Of a stretch of DNA of 64,000 bases, positions 45,768-54,761 are shown in pieces. Source of the DNA: Cedecea colo (GTDB taxonomy: Bacteria; Pseudomonadota; Gammaproteobacteria; Enterobacterales; Enterobacteriaceae); assembly GCF_011808225.1 (NCBI RefSeq), contig NZ_SOYS01000001.1, positions 310,001 through 374,000 of the forward strand, given 5' to 3'. Each line of letters opens with the position of its first letter. The first letter of the stretch is position 1. The notes under the pieces were generated by a model. The model was not told where the DNA came from. It worked only from the letters and a program-made list of their open reading frames with translations, and searched no databases. The position numbers and the translations under genes were made by a program.

Positions 45768-46388
45768 ATGGCAACTAAACAGATATCTTCCAGCACGCTG
45801 CGATCCTCCGGTCGCCCCCGTGAGTTTGACATGGATGCAGTCCTTGATGGCGCGGTGCGTGTTTTCCGGGAGCGCGGCTTCCATGCCACTACGGTCACTG
45901 ACCTCAACGAAGCGACCGGCCTGACCGCAGGGAGCCTCTACAAAGCGTTCGGCGACAAGCGAGGGGTTTTTCTGGCGGCTTTCGAACGCTACACCAGCCA
46001 GCGAAACACGGAATTGCGAAGACGAATGGACGCCCTGCAAAGCGGACGTGACAAGATCAGGGAACTGTTGCGCTTCTACGCTGAGGTGTCTTGCGGCAGC
46101 GAAGGCCGTCGAGGATGTTTAGTCGTTGCCAGCGCCACGGCGCTTGCTATTTTCGACGACGAGATAGTGAAACGGGTCGAAGCCGCCATGCGCCGAACTG
46201 AGGACTTGCTGTGTCGGCTGCTGCAGGAAGGACAGAAGGACGGATCCATCTCGTCCGCTGTTAATATACCGGCAATGGCGCGATGCCTGTTGGCACTGCT
46301 GCAAGGTTTTCGTGTGGTTGGTAAGTCCGGACGCACCCGCGGCGACATGCTGGCTGCGGCGGATGAAGCGCTGCGGTTGCTGGGCTGA
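45768..46388 (+). CDS. TetR-family transcriptional repressor
   Basis: 206 residues. The N-terminal HTH (about 22-68) has AVRVFRERGFHATTVTDLNEATGLTAGSLYKAFGDKRG split over two helices; the remainder is a helical ligand-binding domain with GCLVV. Two identical 20-base palindromes, before this gene and before the hydrolase gene downstream, are its probable operators. It likely represses itself and the hydrolase until an unknown ligand binds. Confidence 0.9.
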   Translation: MATKQISSSTLRSSGRPREFDMDAVLDGAVRVFRERGFHATTVTDLNEATGLTAGSLYKAFGDKRGVFLAAFERYTSQRNTELRRRMDALQSGRDKIRELLRFYAEVSCGSEGRRGCLVVASATALAIFDDEIVKRVEAAMRRTEDLLCRLLQEGQKDGSISSAVNIPAMARCLLALLQGFRVVGKSGRTRGDMLAAADEALRLLG

Positions 46389-46394
46389 TTTTTT

Positions 46395-46424
46395 TTGACA
46401 AATTAGGAAACGATCATTTCCTAT
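46395..46424 (+). promoter_or_regulatory. promoter with embedded TetR-type operator before the hydrolase
   Basis: A TTGACA -35 box at 46395-46400 is followed by the 20-base palindrome at 46404-46423, identical to the one at 45738. The palindrome fills the spacer and overlaps the -10 region, so bound repressor would block RNA polymerase. Confidence 0.75.
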
Positions 46425-46441
46425 TTAACAGGAGTTTCGCT

Positions 46442-47368
46442 ATGACTACCCAATCCTCAACTGCACCAAAGATCGTCGATTTCGGTCCGGTTTCGGTGCC
46501 GGACCTCAACCTCTCTGGTTTTGAGCATCGCTTTGAGACAATCGATGGCATCAGGCTGCACTACGTGACGGGCGGCAAGGACAGCGGCGGGACCGTCGTG
46601 TTGCTGGCAGGCTACCCAGAGAGCTGGTTCGCCTGGCGCAAGGTTATGCCGGCACTTGCCGAACATTACCGTGTCATCGTGCCGGACCTCCCCGGACAGG
46701 GCGACTCCGACCGCCCGCTTGATGGCTACGATACGAAGTCACTGGCTACCGTCTTGCACGCGCTGTTGGGCAAGCTGGGCATCCAGCGTTATTACCTTGC
46801 TGCTCATGATGTTGGTGCCTGGGTTGCCTATCCTTATGCCGTTCTGTTCGGCAACGAAGTGCAGCGACTGGCATTGCTCGACGCTGGTATCCCCGGCGTC
46901 ACGTTGCCCGACGCCTTGCCTGTTGCGCCAGACCGGGCGTGGCGCACCTGGCACTTCGCGTTCCACTCGATACCCGATTTACCGGAACTACTGATCGCCG
47001 GTAAGGAGCGCGCCTATCTCGACTGGTTCCTGCGTCGCAAGACAGCCAACCCACAGACCTTTTCCGACGCAGACATGGACGAATACGTACGGGTATTTAC
47101 CAGGGAAGGTGGGCTACGCGCAGGACTTGCTTATTACCGTGCCGTAGCCGAGTCAGCACGCCAGAACCAGGAGCTGAGCGCCCAGGGAAAGCTGCGCATG
47201 CCGCTGCTGGCGCTGAGTGCGGATCAGGGATCAATTCCAGATATGGCCGGTCCGTTGCGGGCCTATGCCGAAGACGTTCGTGGAGTGACAATTTCCCACT
47301 GCGGTCATTTCCTGCCGGAAGAACAGTCTACGGCAGTTGCGGGCGAGTTGCTTGAATTCTTCAGTTGA
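46442..47368 (+). CDS. alpha/beta hydrolase, epoxide hydrolase / haloalkane dehalogenase-like
   Basis: 308 residues. The oxyanion region is LAGYPESWFAW; the nucleophile is the Asp in AAHDVGAW, an Asp instead of Ser as in epoxide hydrolases and dehalogenases; the His is in SHCGHFLPEE. A cap domain lies at about 145-230. CAGGAG precedes the ATG. It sits behind an operator identical to that of the TetR gene, which suggests inducible detoxification of an electrophile. The real substrate is unknown. Confidence 0.85.
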   Translation: MTTQSSTAPKIVDFGPVSVPDLNLSGFEHRFETIDGIRLHYVTGGKDSGGTVVLLAGYPESWFAWRKVMPALAEHYRVIVPDLPGQGDSDRPLDGYDTKSLATVLHALLGKLGIQRYYLAAHDVGAWVAYPYAVLFGNEVQRLALLDAGIPGVTLPDALPVAPDRAWRTWHFAFHSIPDLPELLIAGKERAYLDWFLRRKTANPQTFSDADMDEYVRVFTREGGLRAGLAYYRAVAESARQNQELSAQGKLRMPLLALSADQGSIPDMAGPLRAYAEDVRGVTISHCGHFLPEEQSTAVAGELLEFFS

Positions 47369-47853
47369 CCAGCGTCAATAAGGTGAAAGCGGAGGCCGGA
47401 AGGCAAGGTTAAGGCGGGCTGTTCGGGCAAATCGGTGTTGTTTTCAGCGGCGTATGGCTCGCCACACCATGGATAGCTATCCTGGGCTATCAGCTACGCC
47501 CTGGCTCGGCTTACCTTGCACGCCGGTCTATCACTCCTGCCGCCTGTTCGAGCGTTGGTTTTCGTCCGATGCGTGTGTGCCGCTTTTCCCGATGCGGAGA
47601 GAAAACTGAAGATGCATCGGGAGAAATTTTCGCGCTAAACGGTTGAACCACTATCAGATAAGGATTCGCACCGAAGCATGAAAGCAGGAAATATGGCTCC
47701 TCTGACTGGGATCGCCTTTGCCAGTAACTGGATAATAAATAAGCTAAACACGGAACGTGGTGCCCTGAAGCCGGGCAGTATTTGTTTGCTGCCGGCATAT
47801 CTCAGTGCCGCTGACAGCCATATATCTTGTCGCGTGTTAATCAATGGCTGCGC
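47369..47853. other. gene-poor region
   Basis: About 480 bases with several short overlapping open frames, none with a good ribosome site or recognisable domain. It may contain remnants of lost genes. I assign nothing. Confidence 0.4.
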
Positions 47854-48801
47854 TCAAATCGCTTTTTCACCAGCACGGACAGATGATGCCTCCCTGAACC
47901 GGCGTGGCGAGCAGCCGAAGGAACGGCTGAAGGCGGTGCTGAAAGCGCTGTCAGAGAGATAGCCAATTGAGAGCGCAATATCGGCGATGGAACGCTGGCT
48001 GTTGAGAAGGGCGTCCTTCGCCAGCGCGAAGCGCCAGTTGGCAAGATAGGTTCCTGCCGGAAGCCCTACTTTTTCGCAGAATCGTTGCGCGAAGGCCGAG
48101 CGGGACATACCGATATGACGGGCGAGCGTTTCAAGCGTCCACTGTCTGGCTACATTCGCATGCATGGCCTGTAATGCGGCTGCAATCCGGGGATCGGATA
48201 ATCCTGCCAGCCAGCCCTTTTGCTGCTTGTCCGCCCGCTGCATGGGATGGCGTAGCAGCTCTACCAGCATAATTTCAATCAATCGTCCCATAACGAGATC
48301 GTGGCCGGGCAGCGAGGAACTGGCTTCATTGGCGATCAGCCCGATAAGCGGTTGCAGCCGGCCTGCTTCTTCGTCTCCGAAGCGTACATGGATAAGTTCG
48401 GGCAGCAATGCGTTTGCGAGGGCGCTCTGCTCAGGCGCAATCTGAAAATAGCCGCCCACCAGACGGGTCGTTTCTCCCAGCGGGTTACCCTGCCACCGGA
48501 TATAGTCATGCTGTTCTGCGGGCGACGACAGGGATAAAAGTTCATCGAGACAGGGAATGACGCCCATATCGCTGACCAGGCGATACTGCGGCCGCTGCGT
48601 CAACAGCAGATAGTCTCCCTGTCGCATTAAAAATGGTGTCCCGGAATCCGGTACGTACCAGCAGCTTCCTTTGGTCACCAGACTAAAACGCGGTAAATCG
48701 AGATGAGGTATCACCATGCCCCAGCGATGGTTGGTTTCAATGGTTTTCCACGTCAGGATTTTAGGCCGCAACAGCTGAATAATATCCGTAAGAAGATCCA
48801 T
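47854..48801 (-). CDS. AraC-family transcriptional regulator
   Basis: 315 residues. The N-terminal two thirds is a cupin-type sensor (PRFSLVTKGSCWYV); the C-terminal about 100 residues hold two HTHs, WTLETLARHIGMSRSAFAQRF and the signature SIADIALSIGYLSDSAFSTAF. It belongs to the Cupin_6/AraC branch often paired with SDR genes. An SDR gene is divergent, 158 bases away, and is the likely target. Confidence 0.88.
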   Translation of the reverse strand: MDLLTDIIQLLRPKILTWKTIETNHRWGMVIPHLDLPRFSLVTKGSCWYVPDSGTPFLMRQGDYLLLTQRPQYRLVSDMGVIPCLDELLSLSSPAEQHDYIRWQGNPLGETTRLVGGYFQIAPEQSALANALLPELIHVRFGDEEAGRLQPLIGLIANEASSSLPGHDLVMGRLIEIMLVELLRHPMQRADKQQKGWLAGLSDPRIAAALQAMHANVARQWTLETLARHIGMSRSAFAQRFCEKVGLPAGTYLANWRFALAKDALLNSQRSIADIALSIGYLSDSAFSTAFSRSFGCSPRRFREASSVRAGEKAI

Positions 48802-48959
48802 CGCATTCTCCCAAATTTAGCCCGAACCCATCGAATCGCTGGCGTTACCGACGCCAGATTTTTGGACGTTTGGTAAAGCTATATGCACTTTTAATTATGG
48901 ATCGTCTTAATGCCTTTCGCTACGCTGAAATTCCACTGATTTTAACAATGAGTTAAAAA

Positions 48960-49760
48960 ATGAGTAACCTTAAAGATCGAATCGTTATCGTGACCGGTGC
49001 GGCGCAGGGCATGGGCCGGGCTATTGCTATTGAAGCGGCAAAACAGGGTGCGGCCTGGGTAACCCTTGCGGATATTCAGGAAGAGAAGGGAAAAGCCGCG
49101 GAAGAAGAAGTCAGAAAGGCTGGCGCGAAAGCGTTATTTATCCGCACCGACCTGGCAGTAACGGAATCCATCAGGAATATGATCGAGCAAACCGCGCAGC
49201 AGGCTGGCGGAATCGATGTGCTGGTGAATAACGCAGGCGTTACCGATGATGCACTGACCGGCCGCCAGCCGGGAGTGGAGGATTTGCCGGAAGAAGCGTG
49301 GGATAAACTGATGGCGATTAACCTCAAGGCTATGTGGCTGACCACCAAATTTGCGGCGCCTTACCTGCGTAAATCCACCCGAAGCCCTGCCATCGTCAAC
49401 GGCGCTTCGGTTGCCTCTACGGTGGCTTATCCGGGGCTGCCTGCTTATGCTGCCAGTAAAGGAGGCGTTGTGATGTTGACTAAGGCCACCGCCGTCGATC
49501 TCGCCGATGGCGGTATTCGCTGCAATGCTTATGTACCTGGCGCCATCGACACCCCAATGCTCAGCACCAGTGCTGAAAATGCAAGCGACCGTGCCGCTGC
49601 GGAAGCCCGTCTCTGGGGGCCACATCTTATCCGCCGCCTGGGAAGGCCGGAAGAAGTTGCGAAGCTGGTATGCTTCCTTGCTTCCGATAGCGCCTCTTTC
49701 TCGACAGGCAGCACGTTTAATGTCGATGCCGGAACCCTGGCATGGCGGGGCGCTCATTAA
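48960..49760 (+). CDS. short-chain dehydrogenase/reductase
   Basis: 266 residues. Cofactor motif TGAAQGMGRA, NNAGVT, catalytic YAASKGG and the end motif FNVDAGTLAWRG are those of classical SDRs. It is divergent from the AraC-family gene, a common arrangement for an inducible oxidoreductase. It is not closely similar to the other SDR in this window. Substrate unknown. Confidence 0.87.
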   Translation: MSNLKDRIVIVTGAAQGMGRAIAIEAAKQGAAWVTLADIQEEKGKAAEEEVRKAGAKALFIRTDLAVTESIRNMIEQTAQQAGGIDVLVNNAGVTDDALTGRQPGVEDLPEEAWDKLMAINLKAMWLTTKFAAPYLRKSTRSPAIVNGASVASTVAYPGLPAYAASKGGVVMLTKATAVDLADGGIRCNAYVPGAIDTPMLSTSAENASDRAAAEARLWGPHLIRRLGRPEEVAKLVCFLASDSASFSTGSTFNVDAGTLAWRGAH

Positions 49761-50264
49761 TTCGCTGGTGAGATTATAAAAACCCCGGCCAGTATTGCGG
49801 CGCCGCCACCGGCTGGACGACGCATTAGCGGGCTCCGTGGCGCCGATCTCACTGGCCGATTTCACGATTGATGAAAACCACGCGCTTTTTCAGATACAGA
49901 CGCAGCGATGGTGTGGAATCACCAGCCGTCACGCATTTGCGTTCCAGGCAGAAAGCGCCTGGCGAGGCGCAGGAAGCGTTTGTGGGTAGCGTGTCACATT
50001 TTTCCGATATGGAGAAAATACCGACAGGAATCGGGAAAGTTCTTCACGATAATTTACTGAAATAAGCCTCGCTTCCCTGCGGCTAAAAAAATAACGCTTA
50101 AATATTTTATTTCTCGTCTGAGGCTGAGAGCGTCATTGCGGCCATGCCCGCATTAATTAACCTCCGCCGGAAGTTGTCACGCATTTATGAATATTTCGGG
50201 AGGATTGGGTAAGCGTTTTTTCGGGAGGTTGACGTTAACCCTTTCCACAGCCTGTGAGGCGATA
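49761..50264. other. gene-poor region with possible gene debris
   Basis: About 500 bases. Short frames around 49800-50065 have plausible codon use but no ribosome site or known domain, and look like debris. No RNA gene or hairpin of note was found. Confidence 0.4.
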
Positions 50265-50489
50265 ATGTTAAACAGAAGAAATTTTCTGCTGGAAGGAAGC
50301 GCTATCGCTGTCGGATTGCTGGCGGCGGGGCGCTTGCCACTTCTGTTTGCTGCTGACGGCGAGTCCGTTGAAATTCCGGCCGGGGAAGCTTTTGCCGTTA
50401 GCCGGAATCACGCTTTACGGCATCGGGCTCGTTCATATGATGCGCAAGCGGCGGGGCGTCTTTGCATCATTCAAAACACTCTCACTTAA
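50265..50489 (+). pseudogene. fragment of a Tat-exported protein
   Basis: Starting at the ATG at 50265, the first 28 residues form a twin-arginine signal (NRRNFLLEG followed by a hydrophobic stretch, ending near LFAADG). After about 47 residues the frame loses any resemblance to a folded protein, and a different frame shows a short sensible stretch (GIGLVHMMRKRRG), so a frameshift or deletion is likely. The parent enzyme is not recognised. Confidence 0.5.
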
Positions 50490-50729
50490 ACGTAATTCGA
50501 AGCCATTGCAGCATAAGCACGCCCGGTGATATCTCCCGCCTTTCAAGGTGCGGTGTCAGAGCGGGTGGCGACTCATACAGATAATCGTCACATCCTGCGA
50601 TCCCTGTAGCGTTTTTAACAGATTAATTCAGCTGCAATTTATTACAAACTTAACACTTTTTAAGTTTAAAACTTCTATCCCGAACGGTATAAGATACCGT
50701 TTCACATGAAATGATTTGGCTATAACAAC

Positions 50730-52796
50730 ATGAAATGGCTAACAAAAAGCTCTCTTTTATTTGCTGTGAAAACATGCATAGCGGCATTTTTAGCGCTATA
50801 TATCGCACTCAAACTCAACCTTGATAAACCCGCCTGGGCAATGGTCTCCGTTTACGTTATTTCTCAACTTTATGCAGCCTCGACACTTTCAAAAGCGCTT
50901 TACCGTTTTATAGGCACCGTACTGGGCGGATTATTTATTTTTATGATCTACCCCCTGACCGTTCAACAACCCATTCTTTTTTGCCTTAGCGTGTCAATGT
51001 GGGTTTCTTTCTGCCTCTTTCTTTCTTTGCACGATCGTTCACCAAAAAGCTATGTGTTTATGCTCGCTGGTTACAGTGCTGCCATTTTGGGCTTTGCTGA
51101 TGTGACTACGCCACTCAGTATTACCTATACCGTAATTTCGCGTGTTGAAGAGATTACCGTTGCGATTATCTGCAGCAGCCTGATTCATATGCTGGTATTT
51201 CCAGTGCGCATGCGCAGTCTGCTGGAAAGTACGGTTAATACCTGGTATGTAAGCGCCAGAAATTTATGTAATGAACTGTTGACTGCAGAATCCAAAGAAC
51301 ATACGTCGGAACGAGATCAAATTCTGGTGCAGATGGCTAATTATCCGCTCAACGTTGAAACACTGATAACCCAGCTCGTGTATGAAGGGGATTCGGCAAG
51401 GAAATTAATTCGCTTAGTCGGCGCACAGTATCAACAACTTTCATACATGCTCCCAACCCTTACCGCAATAGAAAAGCGTCTGAGCCTGCTGGCAGAACAG
51501 GGAATAACTTTCCCCGAGTATGTTGCCGAATCACTGAGGCATTTTTTATTGTGGCTCAACAGCGCGAAAGAAGAGGGCGACACTCAGTGGATTCAGGAAG
51601 AGATAGGTACAACACAAGAAAGAATCAAAACGCTTTATTCTGGTGGCGAAATCAGTGCTGAAGAGAGTCTATTGTTAAGTGGACTGATGGAGCGTTTATT
51701 AAATTTCATTCGTCTGTCTGAATCTTATTTCAGCGTCAAAGAGCGCGTGGAGTCGATGGAACAGAAGAAAAAACGCGACAAAGAAAAGTTAAGGAAGGGC
51801 CACGTTGATCGGGGAATGATTCTGCTTTCATGTTTTACCGCCTTCCTGACGACCATGCTGGGGTGTCTGTTCTGGATTGGAACAGGCTGGAAAGATGGCT
51901 CAACCGCACCGATGATGGGGGCGGTCATGTGCTCAATATTTGCCTCCCTCGACAGCCCTGTAGGCTCTATGAAAGTTTTCCTGAAAGGGGTAATCGTTGC
52001 TACCGTCCTCAGTATTATGTACGTGGGGATTTTAATTCCCACTACCGTAACTTTTGAATCGCTGATCATTGTCCTGGCACCAGGCCTGATTGTCCTCGGG
52101 CTACTTATCGCAAACCCATCGACCAGCTTTATTGGGGTGATCATTGTTACCCAAATCCCCGGTTTTATCGGTATGACCCATGACCTCAAGCCGGAGTTGC
52201 TGCCGATTATCAATGCAGCTATCTCTACTGTGGTAGGTGTCCTGATAGCGGTAATCGTTACAGCCGTTTTACGTAATAAACGGCCTTCCTGGACCGCTCG
52301 TCGCATGCTACGCAGAGGCATAAAAGAGCTGTTGCAGTTTACCTCCGAGATTAAGCTAAACACCTCGACGCTGTTATCACGCCAGCAATATGTTGCCAGT
52401 ATGATCGATAAGATAAATATCATTCTGCCAAGAAATAAAGTCGACCCTATCCATGGCGTTGCGTTGGGCGATAATTTGATTACCGAAATCTGGCTTGGCG
52501 TGAACTGCTATGACTTCTGCACTCGTCATTATCAGCTGCTCAAAGACAATAAGCTCGATAGCGACGAGATGATGGCGGAGATTACTCGCTATTTTAAACA
52601 GCGTCTAAGGAATATTCATATTGAACCACCGCAGTCATTACTGGATGAGTTAGATAAACTGCTTCTGCGCACTGAATTACTTTGTCATTCAGACATGAAA
52701 CTATTCGCGCCACTGCTTTACTTGTTTAATATCCGAATGGCGCTCTATCCGTCGCGACGTTGGCCAGGCGATAATAGCGTAATTTCTACAACTTAA
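50730..52796 (+). CDS. FUSC-family efflux protein, AaeB-like
   Basis: 688 residues with two membrane blocks of about six segments (10-165 and 365-515), each followed by a cytoplasmic helical domain; a charged coiled stretch, EQKKKRDKEKLRK, precedes the second block. This is the architecture of AaeB and other aromatic-acid exporters. An AaeA-type membrane fusion protein and AaeX are not adjacent, and no LysR regulator like AaeR is next to it. Substrate unknown. Confidence 0.85.
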   Translation: MKWLTKSSLLFAVKTCIAAFLALYIALKLNLDKPAWAMVSVYVISQLYAASTLSKALYRFIGTVLGGLFIFMIYPLTVQQPILFCLSVSMWVSFCLFLSLHDRSPKSYVFMLAGYSAAILGFADVTTPLSITYTVISRVEEITVAIICSSLIHMLVFPVRMRSLLESTVNTWYVSARNLCNELLTAESKEHTSERDQILVQMANYPLNVETLITQLVYEGDSARKLIRLVGAQYQQLSYMLPTLTAIEKRLSLLAEQGITFPEYVAESLRHFLLWLNSAKEEGDTQWIQEEIGTTQERIKTLYSGGEISAEESLLLSGLMERLLNFIRLSESYFSVKERVESMEQKKKRDKEKLRKGHVDRGMILLSCFTAFLTTMLGCLFWIGTGWKDGSTAPMMGAVMCSIFASLDSPVGSMKVFLKGVIVATVLSIMYVGILIPTTVTFESLIIVLAPGLIVLGLLIANPSTSFIGVIIVTQIPGFIGMTHDLKPELLPIINAAISTVVGVLIAVIVTAVLRNKRPSWTARRMLRRGIKELLQFTSEIKLNTSTLLSRQQYVASMIDKINIILPRNKVDPIHGVALGDNLITEIWLGVNCYDFCTRHYQLLKDNKLDSDEMMAEITRYFKQRLRNIHIEPPQSLLDELDKLLLRTELLCHSDMKLFAPLLYLFNIRMALYPSRRWPGDNSVISTT

Positions 52797-52930
52797 TTAA
52801 TTTTATAATCCATAAAAAATTCACGGTAATCACTCCATTCTTAACGGGGGTGATAAATAGAGTCAGGCCGTGCGCTGAATATGCTGCATAGGTGTGTACT
52901 GGCAAGCAGGCGGGCAGCAGTGTTCTGCAA

Positions 52931-53200
52931 CTATTTTTTATTGCTCCTGTGCCACACCAGCGCCACGGTTTTATACACTTTCTCCGGTGTGCATGAGCTG
53001 CGTTCAGCGGCACGCTGTTGCACCGGGTTGATGTTCAGAGCCAGCATCTTGCGAATACCTTCACGCTGCTGCCGGGCGTCAGAGAGGGAGATGGCAGGAT
53101 AGGCACCCAGCGCAATGCGGGATGCCTGAGATACCAGTGACGGAAGCCGCCCGGCTTGCCCAGCAGATACAGGCCGTGAGCATCGGAAACTAAAAAACAA
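52931..53200 (-). pseudogene. remnant of a tyrosine-recombinase integrase (DUF4102 domain)
   Basis: On the minus strand, one frame gives DAHGLYLLGKPGG and RHWYLRH, and a second gives ALGAYPAISLSDARQQRE and INPVQQRAAE up to WHRSNKK, the N-terminal arm-binding domain of P4-like integrases in conserved order. A short internal deletion separates the frames, the start is missing and the catalytic domain is gone. It marks the left side of the toxin island, which was probably acquired by site-specific integration. No tRNA gene or att site is apparent. Confidence 0.8.
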
Positions 53201-53210
53201 AAAATATGTA

Positions 53211-53480
53211 ATGAAAAGCATGAAAACAATAAGCATCTTTAAAACAAACGAAAATATTTTCTTTATGACCTGTTTCATCACCAGTATGGAGAAAAATAAA
53301 AATGGAATAAAACTCATGCTGGTAAACGGCGAAACTATCAGTATCAAAGATTACGGTTATTACTCTCTGTCAGAGGCTGAAGGTGATTTGGGCAGGGAGC
53401 GAATAGCCAATAACTACAAAAGATTCGTTTCCGAACTCAGCCAGATGAGTGAAGAAACGATAACATCATTAATGCCTTAA
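53211..53480 (+). CDS. hypothetical protein at the left of the toxin island
   Basis: 89 residues, no known domain and no good ribosome site. The last 19 residues (VSELSQMSEETITSLMP at the end) are repeated at 55625-55684 after the IS remnant, so the gene's 3' end belongs to the duplicated unit. By position before each toxin cassette it could be an immunity gene for a lost toxin; this is a guess. The N-terminus may be altered by fusion to the integrase remnant. Confidence 0.5.
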   Translation: MKSMKTISIFKTNENIFFMTCFITSMEKNKNGIKLMLVNGETISIKDYGYYSLSEAEGDLGRERIANNYKRFVSELSQMSEETITSLMP

Positions 53481-53608
53481 GCTGAATGTCCCGTTTTGTT
53501 ATTCCGTGTTTGGTTTTTGTAACTTCATGACAAACATCGCTTTTAAGTTAAATTGAGGATCGGTTAGTATTGCATCAACTTAACCACAAACATGACAGGG
53601 AAAAGGAA
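53481..53608 (+). repeat. conserved leader, copy 1
   Basis: 128 bases from GCTGAATGTCCCG to the start of the 162-residue gene. The same stretch occurs at 55685 and 60142, with the same length and only scattered differences. It should contain the promoter and the ribosome site (GGGAAAAGGAA) of the cassette. Confidence 0.8.
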
Positions 53609-54097
53609 ATGGATCGTCAATACAACAATGAACTGACCCCGGAACTGCTGGCAACAATGGATCAATCACCGTTTACGGCGGAACAACTGTCCGGGATGAA
53701 TGATGAAACGCGAGCGTTCATCTCTGAGCAGCAGGAATATTGCCGCCAGCATCCTGTTAATGCCATATACCGCATTGCAGTGGATGGCAGTGTTACCAGA
53801 GAGGGTGGAACTGTTCGTGCAGCATACAACGGAAACGAAATCGAACTTTCAGACGGCAGGAAGGTTAATGTTGCGTTAGTCGGTGATGACGTTGTTTACC
53901 CTGACGGGAGAACGGCGAAAATTGTCACTGGTGCGGGCAGAATGAGTGAAGTGAATGGTCGTGGCGTAGCGCTGGTCAACAGTCGTCTGGATAACGGAGA
54001 TGAAATTATCAGCACTCTGTGCGATGGCCCGATGATTGTCGGTCGTAAAGGAGAAGCGATGCCGGAGGATTTCCTGCTATCTGTAGAGGTGGCGTAA
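53609..54097 (+). CDS. PAAR-like cassette protein, copy 1
   Basis: 162 residues from the ATG at 53609; the frame extends 13 codons further to a TTG but GGGAAAAGGAA favours the ATG. The C-terminal two thirds has two related strand-rich units, VALVGDDVVYPDGRT and VALVNSRLDNGDEII, resembling the repeat of PAAR spike proteins but without the metal ligands. Two more copies exist, about 95 percent alike. It overlaps the next gene by one base (TAATG). It may be an adaptor or co-spike for the effector; function is inferred. Confidence 0.75.
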   Translation: MDRQYNNELTPELLATMDQSPFTAEQLSGMNDETRAFISEQQEYCRQHPVNAIYRIAVDGSVTREGGTVRAAYNGNEIELSDGRKVNVALVGDDVVYPDGRTAKIVTGAGRMSEVNGRGVALVNSRLDNGDEIISTLCDGPMIVGRKGEAMPEDFLLSVEVA

Positions 54098-54279
54098 TGG
54101 GAAATCGATCTGACTGTTATGGGCGAGGGACAGCACTGGAGGGGGATAAAACAACCACGGGTGCTGAATGTATCGCCTCAATGTCCAATGATACTGAACA
54201 CGGTGCGACAGACATACAGCTAAAAGAAGCGAGAGCTAAAATACTTAAAATTAATAATGAACTGGGGTTATACAAATGA
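54097..54279 (+). pseudogene. internally deleted PAAR effector (505 codons lost in frame)
   Basis: A 60-residue frame made of the first 36 residues of the PAAR effector joined to its last 24, compared with the intact copy at 56301. The join lies in a short similarity (ACACGG versus GCATGG). The missing 1,515 bases keep the frame, so translation still runs into the overlapping immunity gene (ATGA). PAAR tip, pyocin domain and toxin core are gone, so it cannot be toxic. Confidence 0.88.
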
Positions 54280-54743
54280 CAGTAAATGTAGAGAATTTAA
54301 TTCACTGCTTGGGGCAAACTTATGAAAACATGCTTGAGGCAGGGATTCTTCCATACAGAACAAAACCGACAGGTGCTCCGGGATCCCCTAATTTAGGTTT
54401 GGAAATGGCAAGGGAAGGTATTTTTTTATCATTCAAACGCACAGGTAGAATTCTCAAAAGTATTACGCTAAGACTCCAGCATGAACCGATTAAAAATTGG
54501 GTTTTTCCGAATGAACTTCCATCGCCTTTGCAAAAACATATGACTCGTCAACGGGTACATGATACTTTTGGTGAACCAGATAAGTCTGTTCCCCCGAAAA
54601 CCGTAATGAAAATGACTATGGGATGGGTTGATAGGTTTGCTGTTGAGGATTTTCATATCCCAATAGCAATGCAAATTCGTTACGACATGCAAGATAAAGT
54701 CGAAGCCGTAACTTTCCTCCCGCCTTCAGATCTTCGTTGGTAG
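54276..54743 (+). CDS. immunity protein, copy 1 (DUF6392-like)
   Basis: 155 residues, nearly identical to the immunity gene at 57995 (differences seen at three residues). The sequence is soluble with WVFPNELP and PDKSVPPKTVMK and no signal peptide. It resembles DUF6392 proteins found beside pyocin-like effectors. It should bind and block the DHIP-type nuclease of copy 2. Here its toxin has been deleted, so it is an extra immunity gene. Confidence 0.75.
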   Translation: MTVNVENLIHCLGQTYENMLEAGILPYRTKPTGAPGSPNLGLEMAREGIFLSFKRTGRILKSITLRLQHEPIKNWVFPNELPSPLQKHMTRQRVHDTFGEPDKSVPPKTVMKMTMGWVDRFAVEDFHIPIAMQIRYDMQDKVEAVTFLPPSDLRW

Positions 54744-54761
54744 CTTTCACTCTTCTCATAA

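Noticed and set aside
47511-47798. Minus-strand frame with a GRKPTL motif reminiscent of a resolvase tail
   Set aside because: The similarity is limited to a few residues and the rest of the frame looks random.
51725-52423. 232-codon minus-strand frame inside the FUSC-family gene
   Set aside because: Antisense shadow of membrane-segment codons.
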